NCBI RefSeq assembly: GCF_005876835.1
Contig: NZ_PPSW01000016.1
Span: forward strand, 62,001-126,000
Length of the DNA stretch: 64,000 nt
Source of the DNA: Pseudoalteromonas phenolica
Lineage (GTDB): Bacteria; Pseudomonadota; Gammaproteobacteria; Enterobacterales; Alteromonadaceae
Reading direction: 5' to 3'
The position numbers and the translations under genes were made by a program. Numbering within the stretch: the first letter of the stretch is position 1; each line of letters begins with the position of its first letter. Below the pieces are notes generated by a model. It was given only the letters and a program-made list of their open reading frames with translations. It was not told the DNA's origin and did no database searches. This document shows positions 1 to 9,055 of the stretch, piece by piece.

Positions 1-93
1 GGTAATGATGACGGGCTCTCTAGCTCAGTGTTAGATAGCACGCATAAATTCGATAACCCACTGATGATGGTCACAATAACAAGAATGAAATAG
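1..93 (+). CDS. C-terminal end of an unidentified protein (partial)
   Basis: The first 30 codons of the window are open in frame 1 and end at a TAG stop at 91-93. The visible tail is polar and then ends in a short hydrophobic stretch, NPLMMVTITRMK. The start lies outside the window and I do not recognise the family. A perfect hairpin starts 8 bases after the stop, which supports this being a real gene end, but the piece is too short for certainty. Confidence 0.5.
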   Translation, partial: GNDDGLSSSVLDSTHKFDNPLMMVTITRMK

Positions 94-100
94 GCCCTAC

Positions 101-129
101 ATGCCCATTACACGGCGTGTAATGGGCAT
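101..129 (+). terminator. Perfect 13-bp hairpin after the partial gene
   Basis: ATGCCCATTACAC and its exact complement are separated by a 3-base GGC loop. The hairpin lies 8 bases past the stop at 93. There is no T-run after it, so it may be a transcript-end stabiliser or a protein-binding palindrome rather than a classical intrinsic terminator. Confidence 0.5.
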
Positions 130-132
130 TGC

Positions 133-170
133 AAAGTAAATCACAGCTTATTAGAGCTGAGATTTACTTT
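133..170 (+). promoter_or_regulatory. Long hairpin just upstream of the response regulator
   Basis: AAAGTAAATCACAGCT pairs with AGCTGAGATTTACTTT with a single mismatch, forming a 16-bp stem around a 6-base loop. It ends 14 bases before the ATG at 185, directly next to the AGAGGG ribosome binding site. It could be an operator for the adjacent response regulator, an RNA structure in its leader, or part of the upstream gene's terminator. The function is inferred. Confidence 0.45.
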
Positions 171-184
171 AAGAGGGTTGAAAT

Positions 185-919
185 ATGCAGCATAAAGTAT
201 TGGTCGTTGAAGACGATCTCGATATTGCAGGGTTAGTTCAAGTGCATTTAAAAGAATTGGCACTTGATGTGGAGCACGTAAGCGATGGGGAAAGCGCCAT
301 GGCAAAATTAATGCAAGACCACTTCGACATCGTGCTACTCGATATTATGTTGCCTGGCATGGACGGTCTTAGTGTTTGCCGAGAGATCAAATCTCTATTT
401 CCTCATATCAGCGTGGTATTACTGACCTCTAAAAGCAGTGAGATGGACAGAGTAATTGGCCTAGAGATTGGTGCCGATGACTATATTTGTAAACCTTTTA
501 GCTATCGAGAATTCCAAGCAAGGATCAAAGCACAGATCCGCCATATAAAATTGCTCAAAATGCAGCAACAGCCAACTGATACAATCGCAACAGCGCCAAC
601 TGCCTTGATGTTAGGCACGCTGCAAATAGATACCGGAGGTCATGAAGTCTTTATCAATGATCAACTTATTGACCTCACCGCAACCGAATTTGATCTGATC
701 CACTTCTTTGCCAAACACCCCAATCAAGTATTTTCACGTGCCCAATTACTCGAATCAGTTTGGGGTTATGACCACTCAGGTTACGAACATACCGTTAATT
801 CACACATAAACCGTCTACGCAGTAAGTTAGGTAACTTATGCCAACAAGACATTATCGAAACCGTGTGGGGGGTGGGTTACAAACTTAACGCCAAATCATT
901 GCAACAGGCATCATTATGA
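185..919 (+). CDS. OmpR/PhoB-family response regulator
   Basis: This DNA-binding response regulator of 244 residues would receive phosphate from the kinase encoded next. The receiver domain (about 4-118) has the acidic pair EDD at 9-11, the predicted phospho-acceptor Asp53 in LLDIMLPGMDG, and the conserved Lys in CKPF. A winged-helix effector domain (about 140-238) follows, with ATEFDLI, SRAQLLESVWG and VNSHINRLRSKL. The start is ATG with AGAGGG upstream. The stop overlaps the kinase start by four bases (ATGA), so the two genes are translationally coupled. The stimulus and regulon cannot be read from the sequence. Confidence 0.93.
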   Translation: MQHKVLVVEDDLDIAGLVQVHLKELALDVEHVSDGESAMAKLMQDHFDIVLLDIMLPGMDGLSVCREIKSLFPHISVVLLTSKSSEMDRVIGLEIGADDYICKPFSYREFQARIKAQIRHIKLLKMQQQPTDTIATAPTALMLGTLQIDTGGHEVFINDQLIDLTATEFDLIHFFAKHPNQVFSRAQLLESVWGYDHSGYEHTVNSHINRLRSKLGNLCQQDIIETVWGVGYKLNAKSLQQASL

Positions 920-2394
920 TCCAATCTCTTTATCAGCGCCTCAGTCTGACCATTTCAACGGTGCTTTTCATCATACTCATTTCGTTTGTGACTTGGACAC
1001 AATGTGTGTCTGAAGTGTCTCGATCTCAAGCTGAGCAAAAACTACATTTAGGCCTTGCAGAGCACCTCGCCAATGACAACCCCTTGCTAAAACAAGGCGT
1101 TTACGACTATAAGGCCCTTGAAAGCCTATTTCATACCTTAATGGTACTGGGCCCGTCTTTTGAATTTTACTTTGTCGATCCTAGCGGTAAATTAGTCACC
1201 TACTCCGCTAAACCTGGTGATGTTAAAAAGCAAAGTGTCGATTTACGCCCTTTGTTACAGTTGATAGAAGAGCCACACAACTTGCCAATTTTTGGCGATG
1301 ACCCGCGCAGTTTTGATCAACAAAAAATCTTCTCTGTTGCACCGGTTTATAACAACGACACGCTTCAGGGGTATTTATATGTGATTATTGGCTCTTCAGC
1401 CTATGACTCTATTTTTACCCAGATCAGTAGTTCAGATCATTTATTTCAACATTCTGCTGGTTTGTTGATCTTAGTGATCATTTTACTATTCGTAGCGGTG
1501 TTATTGTTTCGCTATATCACTTCGCCTCTTAAACAACTTGGCGACTTTATTCACAAAGCAGAAGAGGCTAAATTCAATTTAACTGAGTTGACTATGCCCC
1601 AGTGGTCAAACTCTGATAACGAAGTCCACCAGCTTGGCAACAGCGTTAATCAAATGCTGGTGACCATTAATCAGCAGATGGCACAACTCACAGAACTCGA
1701 CTCACAACGCCGTCAATTATTGGCCCACCTCTCTCATGATTTGCGTACTCCGCTTGCTTCATTGCAAGGGTACTTAGAGTTAATTGAAAAGCAGCATGCT
1801 AAGCCCGAGCAACAGATGCATTACCTTCAAGTTGCGCTGAAGAATTGCACCCAATTGAAAAGCTTAATCGACCAAATATTCGAGCTTGCACACCTTGAAT
1901 CTGGTCATGCCAATGTACAATTTGAAGTGTTTAATTTAGGTGAGTTGATTTATGACATTCTGGCAAAGTTCGCGTTAAAAACTGAGCAAGCCAATATTAC
2001 TTTAACTGTGCAACCCAAAACCTTTGATGCCCAAGTTTACTCTGACATCGCCAAATTAGAGCGGGTGCTAACGAACTTGATTGATAACGCCATTCGACAT
2101 ATGCCGTCGGGAGGAAACATCACCATCGAAGTCAGCGAACACAATAAACAATATGCGTTAGCTGTGCGTGATACCGGACTGGGTATCAATGCCAAAGAGC
2201 TGCCTTATATCTTTGAAGCCCGTTACAAAGCAAGTAACAGTCAGGGCTGTAAAAAGACCCATGCAGGTTTAGGACTGGCGATAACCTCCCGTCTTATTCG
2301 CTTATTAAAATCAGAGATCAAAGTTGATAGCGAATTAGGTAAAGGCACTGAATTTACTTTTGCTGTGCGTAAAGCCACAGATGCACTTAATTAG
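916..2394 (+). CDS. Membrane sensor histidine kinase
   Basis: Partner kinase of the upstream response regulator, 492 residues, in the inner membrane. Two transmembrane segments (about 10-30 and 180-200) flank a periplasmic sensor of roughly 150 residues. A HAMP linker (about 200-260) and a HisKA domain follow, with the predicted phospho-acceptor His274 in LSHDLRTPLASL. The ATPase domain shows the N box (LIDNAIRH), G1 (DTGLGI), G2 (HAGLGLAI) and GKGTEF. All key residues are present, so an active kinase is expected. The sensor region matches nothing I recognise, so the signal is unknown. Confidence 0.93.
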   Translation: MIQSLYQRLSLTISTVLFIILISFVTWTQCVSEVSRSQAEQKLHLGLAEHLANDNPLLKQGVYDYKALESLFHTLMVLGPSFEFYFVDPSGKLVTYSAKPGDVKKQSVDLRPLLQLIEEPHNLPIFGDDPRSFDQQKIFSVAPVYNNDTLQGYLYVIIGSSAYDSIFTQISSSDHLFQHSAGLLILVIILLFVAVLLFRYITSPLKQLGDFIHKAEEAKFNLTELTMPQWSNSDNEVHQLGNSVNQMLVTINQQMAQLTELDSQRRQLLAHLSHDLRTPLASLQGYLELIEKQHAKPEQQMHYLQVALKNCTQLKSLIDQIFELAHLESGHANVQFEVFNLGELIYDILAKFALKTEQANITLTVQPKTFDAQVYSDIAKLERVLTNLIDNAIRHMPSGGNITIEVSEHNKQYALAVRDTGLGINAKELPYIFEARYKASNSQGCKKTHAGLGLAITSRLIRLLKSEIKVDSELGKGTEFTFAVRKATDALN

Positions 2395-2411
2395 CCTGAA
2401 CCTGGATTAAT

Positions 2412-3422
2412 TTAATTAAACAACTTTCTTAGCTCGCTGGGCGTCATACCCGTCCAGCGTTTAAAGTTACGGCGAAAGTTTGTCACATCTGCATAATCTA
2501 GTTGTTGCGCAACTTGCTCGTTTGAGCACCCACGCTCACTAATATGGATCACCGCTTGCTGCTTTTGCAGTTGATCTTTCAATAACTGCAAACTGGTATT
2601 ATGGGCTTTTAACTTCCTTTTTAACGTCGCAACACTTACACCTAAACATTCACTGAGCTCAGTTGCAGATTGCTTGGGGTTCAAAGCGAGTAATGAACAA
2701 ACATACTGTAAAAACCCAACATGAGCTTCTGCATGCTTTGATTGTTGTAAATAGAAACCACGCATAGAAGTTAACGCTAAAGTTTGTGGCCGATACATGT
2801 AAGTAGTGGGCACACTCACCATAAAACAAGGCTGTGAAAAATGATATTGCAGCTGCAAATGCGATTGGTATTGTTCCACATGTTCAGGTTGAGTATAGGG
2901 CAGCTTGACTGTCAAATGCGACACCATGTCAAAGCGCCATCGGCATAATTGGTCAATCACGGCTATCAGAAATTCGGCCATAAACTCCATGCAAGGTGCT
3001 GACACCTGAGCTATCGCGGGATTCACGACAAAATGGTGCGCATTTGCGCTACGATAACTTTGAAAGAACATCAATGGCCAAATTTGCGCTTGCCTAACTT
3101 GTAAGACTCGACTCATATCTAACAAATTCCGGCTATTAAGTAGCGCCTGGAAAGCCGCTTCAGGTTGGCTAAATAGCCAATGTCTCGCCACTAAAAAGCT
3201 CACGCCATCTTGACGTAGGAGCGTTTGAGCATTGTCAAAAATTTGCGCTACCTGATTAAAACTCACTCGCTTGTTAGGCTGATGTAAGTCTTCATTAAAC
3301 AGACGACTGCCTTTGAGTAACTTATGACTACTCACACCTCTTTGTTCAGCCATCTCAATCAAAGGCAGTAATAATGGCTGCATTACCAAAATAGGACTGT
3401 CATTTTCAAATACTTGCCTCAT
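2412..3422 (-). CDS. AraC-family transcriptional regulator
   Basis: A 336-residue regulator with an N-terminal domain of the arabinose-binding-like type (about 20-210), as in OruR/ArgR-like AraC proteins, and a C-terminal double helix-turn-helix. The HTH region runs from SATELSECLGVSVATLKRKL to QVAQQLDYADVTNFRRNFKRW, followed by the typical MTPSELRK end. Its ATG overlaps the stop of the upstream GGDEF-type gene (ATGA), so the two form a two-gene unit. The target genes and ligand are unknown. It converges on the histidine kinase with only 17 bases between stops and no clear terminator. Confidence 0.9.
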   Translation of the reverse strand: MRQVFENDSPILVMQPLLLPLIEMAEQRGVSSHKLLKGSRLFNEDLHQPNKRVSFNQVAQIFDNAQTLLRQDGVSFLVARHWLFSQPEAAFQALLNSRNLLDMSRVLQVRQAQIWPLMFFQSYRSANAHHFVVNPAIAQVSAPCMEFMAEFLIAVIDQLCRWRFDMVSHLTVKLPYTQPEHVEQYQSHLQLQYHFSQPCFMVSVPTTYMYRPQTLALTSMRGFYLQQSKHAEAHVGFLQYVCSLLALNPKQSATELSECLGVSVATLKRKLKAHNTSLQLLKDQLQKQQAVIHISERGCSNEQVAQQLDYADVTNFRRNFKRWTGMTPSELRKLFN

Positions 3423-4330
3423 GCCGCGACCGCCTTGAGTTCTTTTAAGCTTTGGCTTAAACGTTGTAACAGGGTGTTGTGATCGTCATCTTTGCGCCCT
3501 GCCATACATTGCCATTGCACACCTTCAAACCCCAATACGCTATTATGATTATCATACGGCGTATGACTGGCCACCATTTGCGCCACCTGTTCAATCACGG
3601 CATGTGCTTCCACTAAATCAGTATCAGGTAATAACACAATAAACCTATCAGAGGCATAGCGGCAGGCCAAATCGGACTCCCGCAAGTTAAGCGTGATGAT
3701 CTGACCAATATCTGAGAGCAAACTATTGCTTCGTACGCCCCCATATTTACGATTAAATTCACTGAACCCTTTGATATCAAGTAAAGCCATACAAAATCCA
3801 TTACCACTGTCGCGGTAAGCGTGCAACTCGCGAGCGACCTGTTTTTTCATATAATCAGCGCGGTACAAACCAGTAATAAAATCTGTTAAGCCATGCTCAC
3901 GATAGAAACGCTCTTTCTTTTGCAATAGGTGATTTAAGACCTGCTGTTCGTGATACCAAAAATACATTGCTAAACTCATCAGCCCCATTCCTAAAGTCGC
4001 AGGAAGCGCTTCTAAACTCGTTAACCAGTCATATTCAAGATCAAAGCGATAAAACTCATCTAAGAAGTCGAGCAACAAAGAAATATGTAAAGCACTCAAG
4101 CCAAGAAACAATAAGTTCGTTACCTTGCCTTTGGGTCGGGTGAGCAAGGTGGCCAGTAACCAAATCAAGGTCATCACCGCGATACCGCCCTCACCAAAGC
4201 AGTCAATCCAATCTATCTCGTTGGCAGGCTTGGCACTACCAAAAAGGCTCACCATGCATATTGCTGCGGCAATAAACACTCCTAGCAATAGTAATAGTCG
4301 CGTGTGAAGTTTTAAAAATGAATCGGTCAT
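3419..4330 (-). CDS. Membrane protein with degenerate GGDEF domain
   Basis: A 303-residue protein with about four N-terminal transmembrane segments (roughly 10-32, 48-63, 70-90 and 108-125), a short linker, and a C-terminal GGDEF-fold domain (about 142-300). The domain keeps the LTDFITGLYRADY start and the LLDIKGF strand. The signature loop is ASDRF at 226-230 instead of GGDEF, so diguanylate cyclase activity is unlikely. Family knowledge suggests such domains act as binding or partner modules. It is co-transcribed with the overlapping AraC regulator, which suggests that it signals to that regulator. That link is inferred. Confidence 0.85.
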   Translation of the reverse strand: MTDSFLKLHTRLLLLLGVFIAAAICMVSLFGSAKPANEIDWIDCFGEGGIAVMTLIWLLATLLTRPKGKVTNLLFLGLSALHISLLLDFLDEFYRFDLEYDWLTSLEALPATLGMGLMSLAMYFWYHEQQVLNHLLQKKERFYREHGLTDFITGLYRADYMKKQVARELHAYRDSGNGFCMALLDIKGFSEFNRKYGGVRSNSLLSDIGQIITLNLRESDLACRYASDRFIVLLPDTDLVEAHAVIEQVAQMVASHTPYDNHNSVLGFEGVQWQCMAGRKDDDHNTLLQRLSQSLKELKAVAA

Positions 4331-4653
4331 AACAGCAAATAAGCACTTAAAAGTATCACCATGCTACAAAGCTGGCAGGTTTTATCGTAGGGTCACTTTA
4401 GCTCATCAAAGGTGCTGCGATTATGACAACTCGGCACTTTTCCCCATGTTTTATGGCACTTAAAACAATCACACCAAGATTGTAGGGGGTCATATTGGCT
4501 CAATAAGGCAAAAAATACCGACGAAAAACCTCGTTTTTAGCGAATTTTGCCTACTTTGCTTTTGTACTGACATATTTCTTTAATCTGAGTTCTCTACTTT
4601 TGCCGTCGTTATCAATAAACCCAAATACTCCTGTGCAAACTGAGAAGAGAAAG
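4331..4653. promoter_or_regulatory. Divergent promoter region with inverted repeat
   Basis: This non-coding stretch of about 320 bases separates the GGDEF-type gene (minus) from the TonB-dependent receptor (plus). It contains an inverted repeat, GGCAAAA at 4507-4513 and TTTTGCC at 4545-4551, enclosing a smaller AAAAAC-CTC-GTTTTT hairpin. I looked for a Pho box and saw none that was convincing. The repeat could be a regulator site or leader structure for the receptor gene. Confidence 0.4.
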
Positions 4654-7440
4654 ATGAAAACACATAAACCGTCTAGATTTACTCGTTCTAAAATCGCATT
4701 AGCTACCACTTGTGCATTATTAAGTTCACACGCTTTTGCCAATACCCTTGAAGGTCGTATTACCGATGCCAATAATTCGGTGTACTTTGAAGGGGCCAAG
4801 ATCAGCATAAAAGAATTAAACCGCACCATCAGCTCTGAGCGAGATGGTCGATTTCGCTTAACAAACCTGCCAGCTGGTCAATATACCTTGGTCGTGGATT
4901 ATCTGGGCGCGAAAAGTGTCGAACGTCAAATCACCATTAAAGAGAATGAAGTACTCACTCAACGTATTGCACTTGAGAACCAAGACGCCTACATCGAAGA
5001 TGTCATTGTGGTAGGTCAACGCGCTGGGCAAGCTGGCGCGCTTAATCGCCAGAAAAATGCCATGGGTGTAAAGTCTATTGTCAGCAGCGACTCTATAGGC
5101 CAGCTTCCTGACCAAAATGCGGCTGAAGCGTTACAGCGTTTACCCGGTATGTTTATTCAACGCGACCAAGGCGAAGGCCGATTTGTTGGCATTCGTGGTA
5201 TCGACCCCAGTTTGAATAATGTCACCATCAATGGCGCAAATGTGCCCTCACCTGAATCTGGTGTTCGTAGTGTCGCGATGGACGTGATCCCAAGCGAGCT
5301 GGTGCAGAGCCTTGAAGTCAGTAAAACCGTTACCCCAGATATGGATGCCAGTGCCATAGGTGGCAGCATCGAAGTAAAAAGCTTAAGTGCCTTTGACCGT
5401 GAAGGTCAAAGCTACAGCGTGAGTGCACAAGCCACTTACAACGAACAAGTTGAAGCCACCAGCCCTAAGCTCTCTGCCAGCTTTACCGACGTTTATACCC
5501 TTAACAAACAGTTTGATCTGGGTATAGCCACAGCCCTATCTTGGTCTGAACGAGAATTTGGCTCGCACAATATGGAAACCGATGGTGGCTGGCAAATGCT
5601 CGAGCTTGAAACCGACAATGGTGAAGAAGTAGAACTATTTGGTGCTGAAGAAATTGAACAACGCCACTATAAAATTAAACGAGAACGACTAGGTGCAGCC
5701 CTAAACCTTGATTTGCACAGCAATGATTTCAGCAAATACTACCTGCGTACACTGTATAGCGAGTTCTCAGATGATGAGTTCCGTCTGCGCAATGAGTATA
5801 AGTTTGATAAAGGTGCATTAGTCTCAGGTCAATTTAACGACGCAAGCGCACAGTTTAGTGGCGCAGAAATGGATCGTGACACCAAAGACAGATATGAGTC
5901 GCAAACCATTTTGTCATTAGTAACAGGTGCCGAACACCAACTAAGCGATTGGTTTGTGGAGTATAGCGTGGGGTATTCTAAGTCTTCTGAAGAAGAGCCC
6001 AATCGCATTGATGCCGATTTTGCGGGAGAAGACTTTACACTCGGCTACAGCCACTTAGGCCAAGCCCCTGCCCTGACACAATCAGCCAATGCCCACCAGC
6101 TCGAAAACTTCGAATTAGATGAGTTGGTTTGGGAAAACAACAATACTGAAGATGAAAGCCTGAGTTTAAAGCTCGATTTAAGCAAGGACTTTACCTTAGC
6201 TGGCTACAACACCCAACTCAAATTTGGGGCAAAATATGCGCAACGTAAGAAATTCAATGATGTGCGCACGACAGTGTTCGATGGTGGCTTTAACGATGCC
6301 ACAGCTGCGCAATTTGCTGCGCCATCGCCCGATTGGTCACTCAGTGCTTTTGGCCCGGGTTTATCGCGCTCTGAGATTGCGCGCTTTGTCGCGACCAACC
6401 GCACTGAGTTTGACGTTAATCAATTAGATTCTGATATCGAAACAAAAGGCAAAAGCTTCACTAGCAACGAAGATATCTTTGCCGCTTACGCCATGTTCAC
6501 TATCGATATGGGCGCTTGGCAAGTGATCACAGGTCTGCGCTATGAAGCGACTGATTACAGCACATCAGGTAACAAAGTTGAGCTAATTAAAGACGAAGTA
6601 AACGATGATGAGCGTGTTGAGATTAACCCTTGGGCGGTTGATAAAGACTACAGTCATTTATTACCGAATTTAACTGTTCGCTACGATATTAATGACAAAC
6701 TCGTGACGCGCTTTGCCTACACCAGCACCCTAGCAAGACCGGGCTTCTCAGATTCTGCGGCATTTCAAATCATTGAATCAGAAACCACCGAAGAAGATGG
6801 CCAGATTGAAACCGAGCGTAAGGCTGAAGTCGGTAATCCGCATTTAGACCCATATGAATCGACGAACCTTGACTGGTCAATTGAATACTACCCGGGTCAT
6901 ATTGGCGTAATTTCAGCCGGTGTTTTCTACAAAGACATAGATAACTTTATCGCCACAGAAGAAGTGCAAGATAACGGGCAATGGGATGGCTTTAAAGAAG
7001 TGATGCAAGCAGTCAATGGGGGTGAGGCCAGCCTCTCAGGCGTTGAACTTGCTTATACAAAGAACTTCAAAAATGGCCTGATGCTGTCAGCAAATGGGAC
7101 TTTTATTGATGCCGACGACAAGCTGCCAAATCAGTCTGACACCGTTGCGAATTTAATGTTCGGCTATGAAAGCGATCATTTTAGTACGCGTTTAAGCGCA
7201 AGCTATAAAAGCAAAAGCTTCTCTCATGAAGATAACGATGCCCGCGTGATGCAAGACGCACACACTCAGTTAGATTTCAGCGCCAAGTACTATTTTAATG
7301 ACCAAACGCAGATCTATTTCAATGCGGTCAACCTAACCGATGAGCCTTACTACCTTTACCACGGCCAAAGTCAATATAACTATCAATACGAAACCTATGG
7401 TCGCTCGTTTGAGCTGGGCTTCACATTGACCTCTTTTTAA
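4654..7440 (+). CDS. TonB-dependent outer-membrane receptor
   Basis: A 928-residue active-transport receptor of the outer membrane, energised by TonB. I choose the ATG at 4654 because a signal peptide (KTHKPSRFTRSKIALATT... to SHAFA) starts there and AGAAGAG sits just upstream; an upstream start at 4600 would add an unlikely leader. After the signal come a CarboxypepD_reg-like beta domain (about 30-108), a TonB-box-like EDVIVVGQ, a plug with ALQRLPGMFIQRDQGEGRFVGIRG, and a 22-strand-type barrel ending in aromatic Phe. It resembles the TonB receptors used for carbohydrate or organophosphate uptake. The phosphoesterase gene follows after 46 bases. The substrate is not determined. Confidence 0.92.
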   Translation: MKTHKPSRFTRSKIALATTCALLSSHAFANTLEGRITDANNSVYFEGAKISIKELNRTISSERDGRFRLTNLPAGQYTLVVDYLGAKSVERQITIKENEVLTQRIALENQDAYIEDVIVVGQRAGQAGALNRQKNAMGVKSIVSSDSIGQLPDQNAAEALQRLPGMFIQRDQGEGRFVGIRGIDPSLNNVTINGANVPSPESGVRSVAMDVIPSELVQSLEVSKTVTPDMDASAIGGSIEVKSLSAFDREGQSYSVSAQATYNEQVEATSPKLSASFTDVYTLNKQFDLGIATALSWSEREFGSHNMETDGGWQMLELETDNGEEVELFGAEEIEQRHYKIKRERLGAALNLDLHSNDFSKYYLRTLYSEFSDDEFRLRNEYKFDKGALVSGQFNDASAQFSGAEMDRDTKDRYESQTILSLVTGAEHQLSDWFVEYSVGYSKSSEEEPNRIDADFAGEDFTLGYSHLGQAPALTQSANAHQLENFELDELVWENNNTEDESLSLKLDLSKDFTLAGYNTQLKFGAKYAQRKKFNDVRTTVFDGGFNDATAAQFAAPSPDWSLSAFGPGLSRSEIARFVATNRTEFDVNQLDSDIETKGKSFTSNEDIFAAYAMFTIDMGAWQVITGLRYEATDYSTSGNKVELIKDEVNDDERVEINPWAVDKDYSHLLPNLTVRYDINDKLVTRFAYTSTLARPGFSDSAAFQIIESETTEEDGQIETERKAEVGNPHLDPYESTNLDWSIEYYPGHIGVISAGVFYKDIDNFIATEEVQDNGQWDGFKEVMQAVNGGEASLSGVELAYTKNFKNGLMLSANGTFIDADDKLPNQSDTVANLMFGYESDHFSTRLSASYKSKSFSHEDNDARVMQDAHTQLDFSAKYYFNDQTQIYFNAVNLTDEPYYLYHGQSQYNYQYETYGRSFELGFTLTSF

Positions 7441-7486
7441 ATTTTTAACTTTATGGAGCCGCAAGTAAAAAGCTTGCGGCAGCAGT

Positions 7487-8779
7487 ATGAAAAAGTCTCA
7501 GTTAACTTCTCTCATCACAGCCACTTTGCTTACGGTCGGTTGTAGCTCAGTCGCGCTACACGCTAAAGACACACAGCAAAATATCGCCTTTTTAGCTTTT
7601 GGAGATGGTGGCTACCATGTCGATTATCCAAAACAAAAGCACATTGATAAACCGAAAACAAAAGAGGAGTTTATCGCCGCAGAAAAAGCCGACTGGCTTG
7701 CTGAGCATCGCCCGATTGACGAATTTGGCCATGCACCTATTTATGTTTATCCCGGTACAAATATAGCCACAGAGCAAGGTGGTGCCTTACCTGTCGGCAA
7801 AGCCATGGCTGAATTTTGTAAGACCGCACAGTGTCAGTTTGGCATTCAGTTGGGCGACAACATTTATCCCGATGGCGCCGATGCAAAAGATGGTAAAGAC
7901 GATCAACAACGTATGAACGATCTGATCAAAGCTCCATTACAGCCTTTATTTGATCAAAAACCGGATCTTGTTGTTTACTCTGCACTCGGTAATCACGATT
8001 GGAAAACCTCTCGTAAAGGCGTTGCGCTGCAAACAGAATGGATGAAAACACAGCCTAACTTTTACATGGCTGAGCGCGGCTATTACAGCTATAAAAAAGG
8101 CTCACCAGGTAATGATGTGGAGTTTTTTGTACTCGACACCAATTTGTTGCTGTCGGGTCAACACTTCTATGAAGTGCCACTGTTGCCTGATGGCTCAGAG
8201 CAAGGACTCGCGTCAGCCTTGGCTTCTGGGGCTGCCAGCGTGGAAGACATTGAAAAACATGAAGAGCCTGTAAATGGAGAAGATCACAAGCAACTTGCTT
8301 GGCTTGCCAAAGGCTTAAAAAACTCAACAGCTAAATGGAAAATTGTCTACGGCCACCATATTTTATGGTCAATCGGCGGCACCAAGTACGATGAAGGCCA
8401 TGTCTTGCGACGCTTGATTTTGCCGGAGTTGTGCCTATACGCGGATGCTTATATTGCAGGTCATGAGCACGACTTAGAGCTACTGACCGATGACTGCTCA
8501 CGCGTACTGCCGGGCAATAACAAACCTAAGCTACCACTTATCATCAGTGGCGCAGCTTCAAAAATGCGTGGCACGCATACCCCCTTTGCCGAGCAGCAAG
8601 AAAAGCGTTATCCAGAATATGACTTAGTGTGGTCGAAGAGTTTTACCTGGGGCTTTGCTCACATAGAGCTGGATAATCAAGCAGATGAAATGAAAGTACA
8701 ATTTTATTCAACACCAATCGATGGCAATGGCAAACCAGTAAAAGAGCATAGTTTTAGCTTCAAGCATCGTAGTGACTAA
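7487..8779 (+). CDS. Secreted metallophosphoesterase (purple acid phosphatase-like)
   Basis: This 430-residue calcineurin-like phosphoesterase is exported; the first 26 residues are a signal peptide. An LTVGC sequence resembles a lipobox but has Thr at -3, so lipid anchoring is doubtful. The metal-binding motifs are present in order: FGDGG near 38, GDNIYPDG around 123-130, GNHDW at 168-172, GHH at 289-291 and GHEHD at 325-329. It likely hydrolyses a phosphate ester in the periplasm or outside the cell. It follows the TonB receptor and ends before an inverted-repeat element and a terminator. The substrate (phosphomonoester, phytate or other) cannot be told. Confidence 0.88.
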   Translation: MKKSQLTSLITATLLTVGCSSVALHAKDTQQNIAFLAFGDGGYHVDYPKQKHIDKPKTKEEFIAAEKADWLAEHRPIDEFGHAPIYVYPGTNIATEQGGALPVGKAMAEFCKTAQCQFGIQLGDNIYPDGADAKDGKDDQQRMNDLIKAPLQPLFDQKPDLVVYSALGNHDWKTSRKGVALQTEWMKTQPNFYMAERGYYSYKKGSPGNDVEFFVLDTNLLLSGQHFYEVPLLPDGSEQGLASALASGAASVEDIEKHEEPVNGEDHKQLAWLAKGLKNSTAKWKIVYGHHILWSIGGTKYDEGHVLRRLILPELCLYADAYIAGHEHDLELLTDDCSRVLPGNNKPKLPLIISGAASKMRGTHTPFAEQQEKRYPEYDLVWSKSFTWGFAHIELDNQADEMKVQFYSTPIDGNGKPVKEHSFSFKHRSD

Positions 8780-8787
8780 CCTTTTAT

Positions 8788-8996
8788 TTAGTTAACCTGA
8801 GCTTTGGTTAAGAGATTTTCTAACATATTGATATTGAAATAAAAAGTGCTTTTCAAGTCTGCAGCCGGAGACTTTTAGCGATAACAAGGCGAATTTACGC
8901 GTCAATAGCTGGCCTATTGCAAGTAAATTCAACGCAGTTAACGTTGAAAGTAGCCGCTGGAGATAGATTTATTATCCAGAGCTCAGGTTAGTTAAC
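8788..8996. repeat. Intergenic element with terminal inverted repeats
   Basis: A non-coding segment of about 210 bases is bounded by TAACCTGAGCT (8793-8803) and its exact complement AGCTCAGGTTA (8980-8990). The outer edges extend the symmetry with GTTA/GTTAAC. It contains internal hairpins such as AAGTCT...AGACTT near 8850-8875, and no ORF. The architecture fits a small non-autonomous element or REP-like repeat. I have an impression of similar sequences in Pseudoalteromonas intergenic regions, but this is not checked. Confidence 0.55.
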
Positions 8997-9006
8997 AAAC
9001 GCACAC

Positions 9007-9037
9007 AAAAAAGCCAGTGTAAACACTGGCTTTTCAT
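9007..9037. terminator. Bidirectional intrinsic terminator
   Basis: AAAAGCCAGTG (9009-9019) pairs with CACTGGCTTTT (9024-9034) around a short TAAA loop, with A-rich and T-rich flanks. It lies between the convergent phosphoesterase and 553-residue secreted protein genes and should stop transcription from both sides. Confidence 0.9.
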
Positions 9038-9055
9038 TTAAGTTACGAGAGATTA

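Noticed and set aside
4331..4653. Pho box upstream of the TonB receptor
   Set aside because: No CTGTCAT-type direct repeats with correct spacing were found; only a weak CTGACAT occurs once.
7487..7564. Lipoprotein lipobox in the phosphoesterase signal peptide
   Set aside because: LTVGC has Thr at -3, which fits the lipobox poorly, so lipid anchoring is not called.
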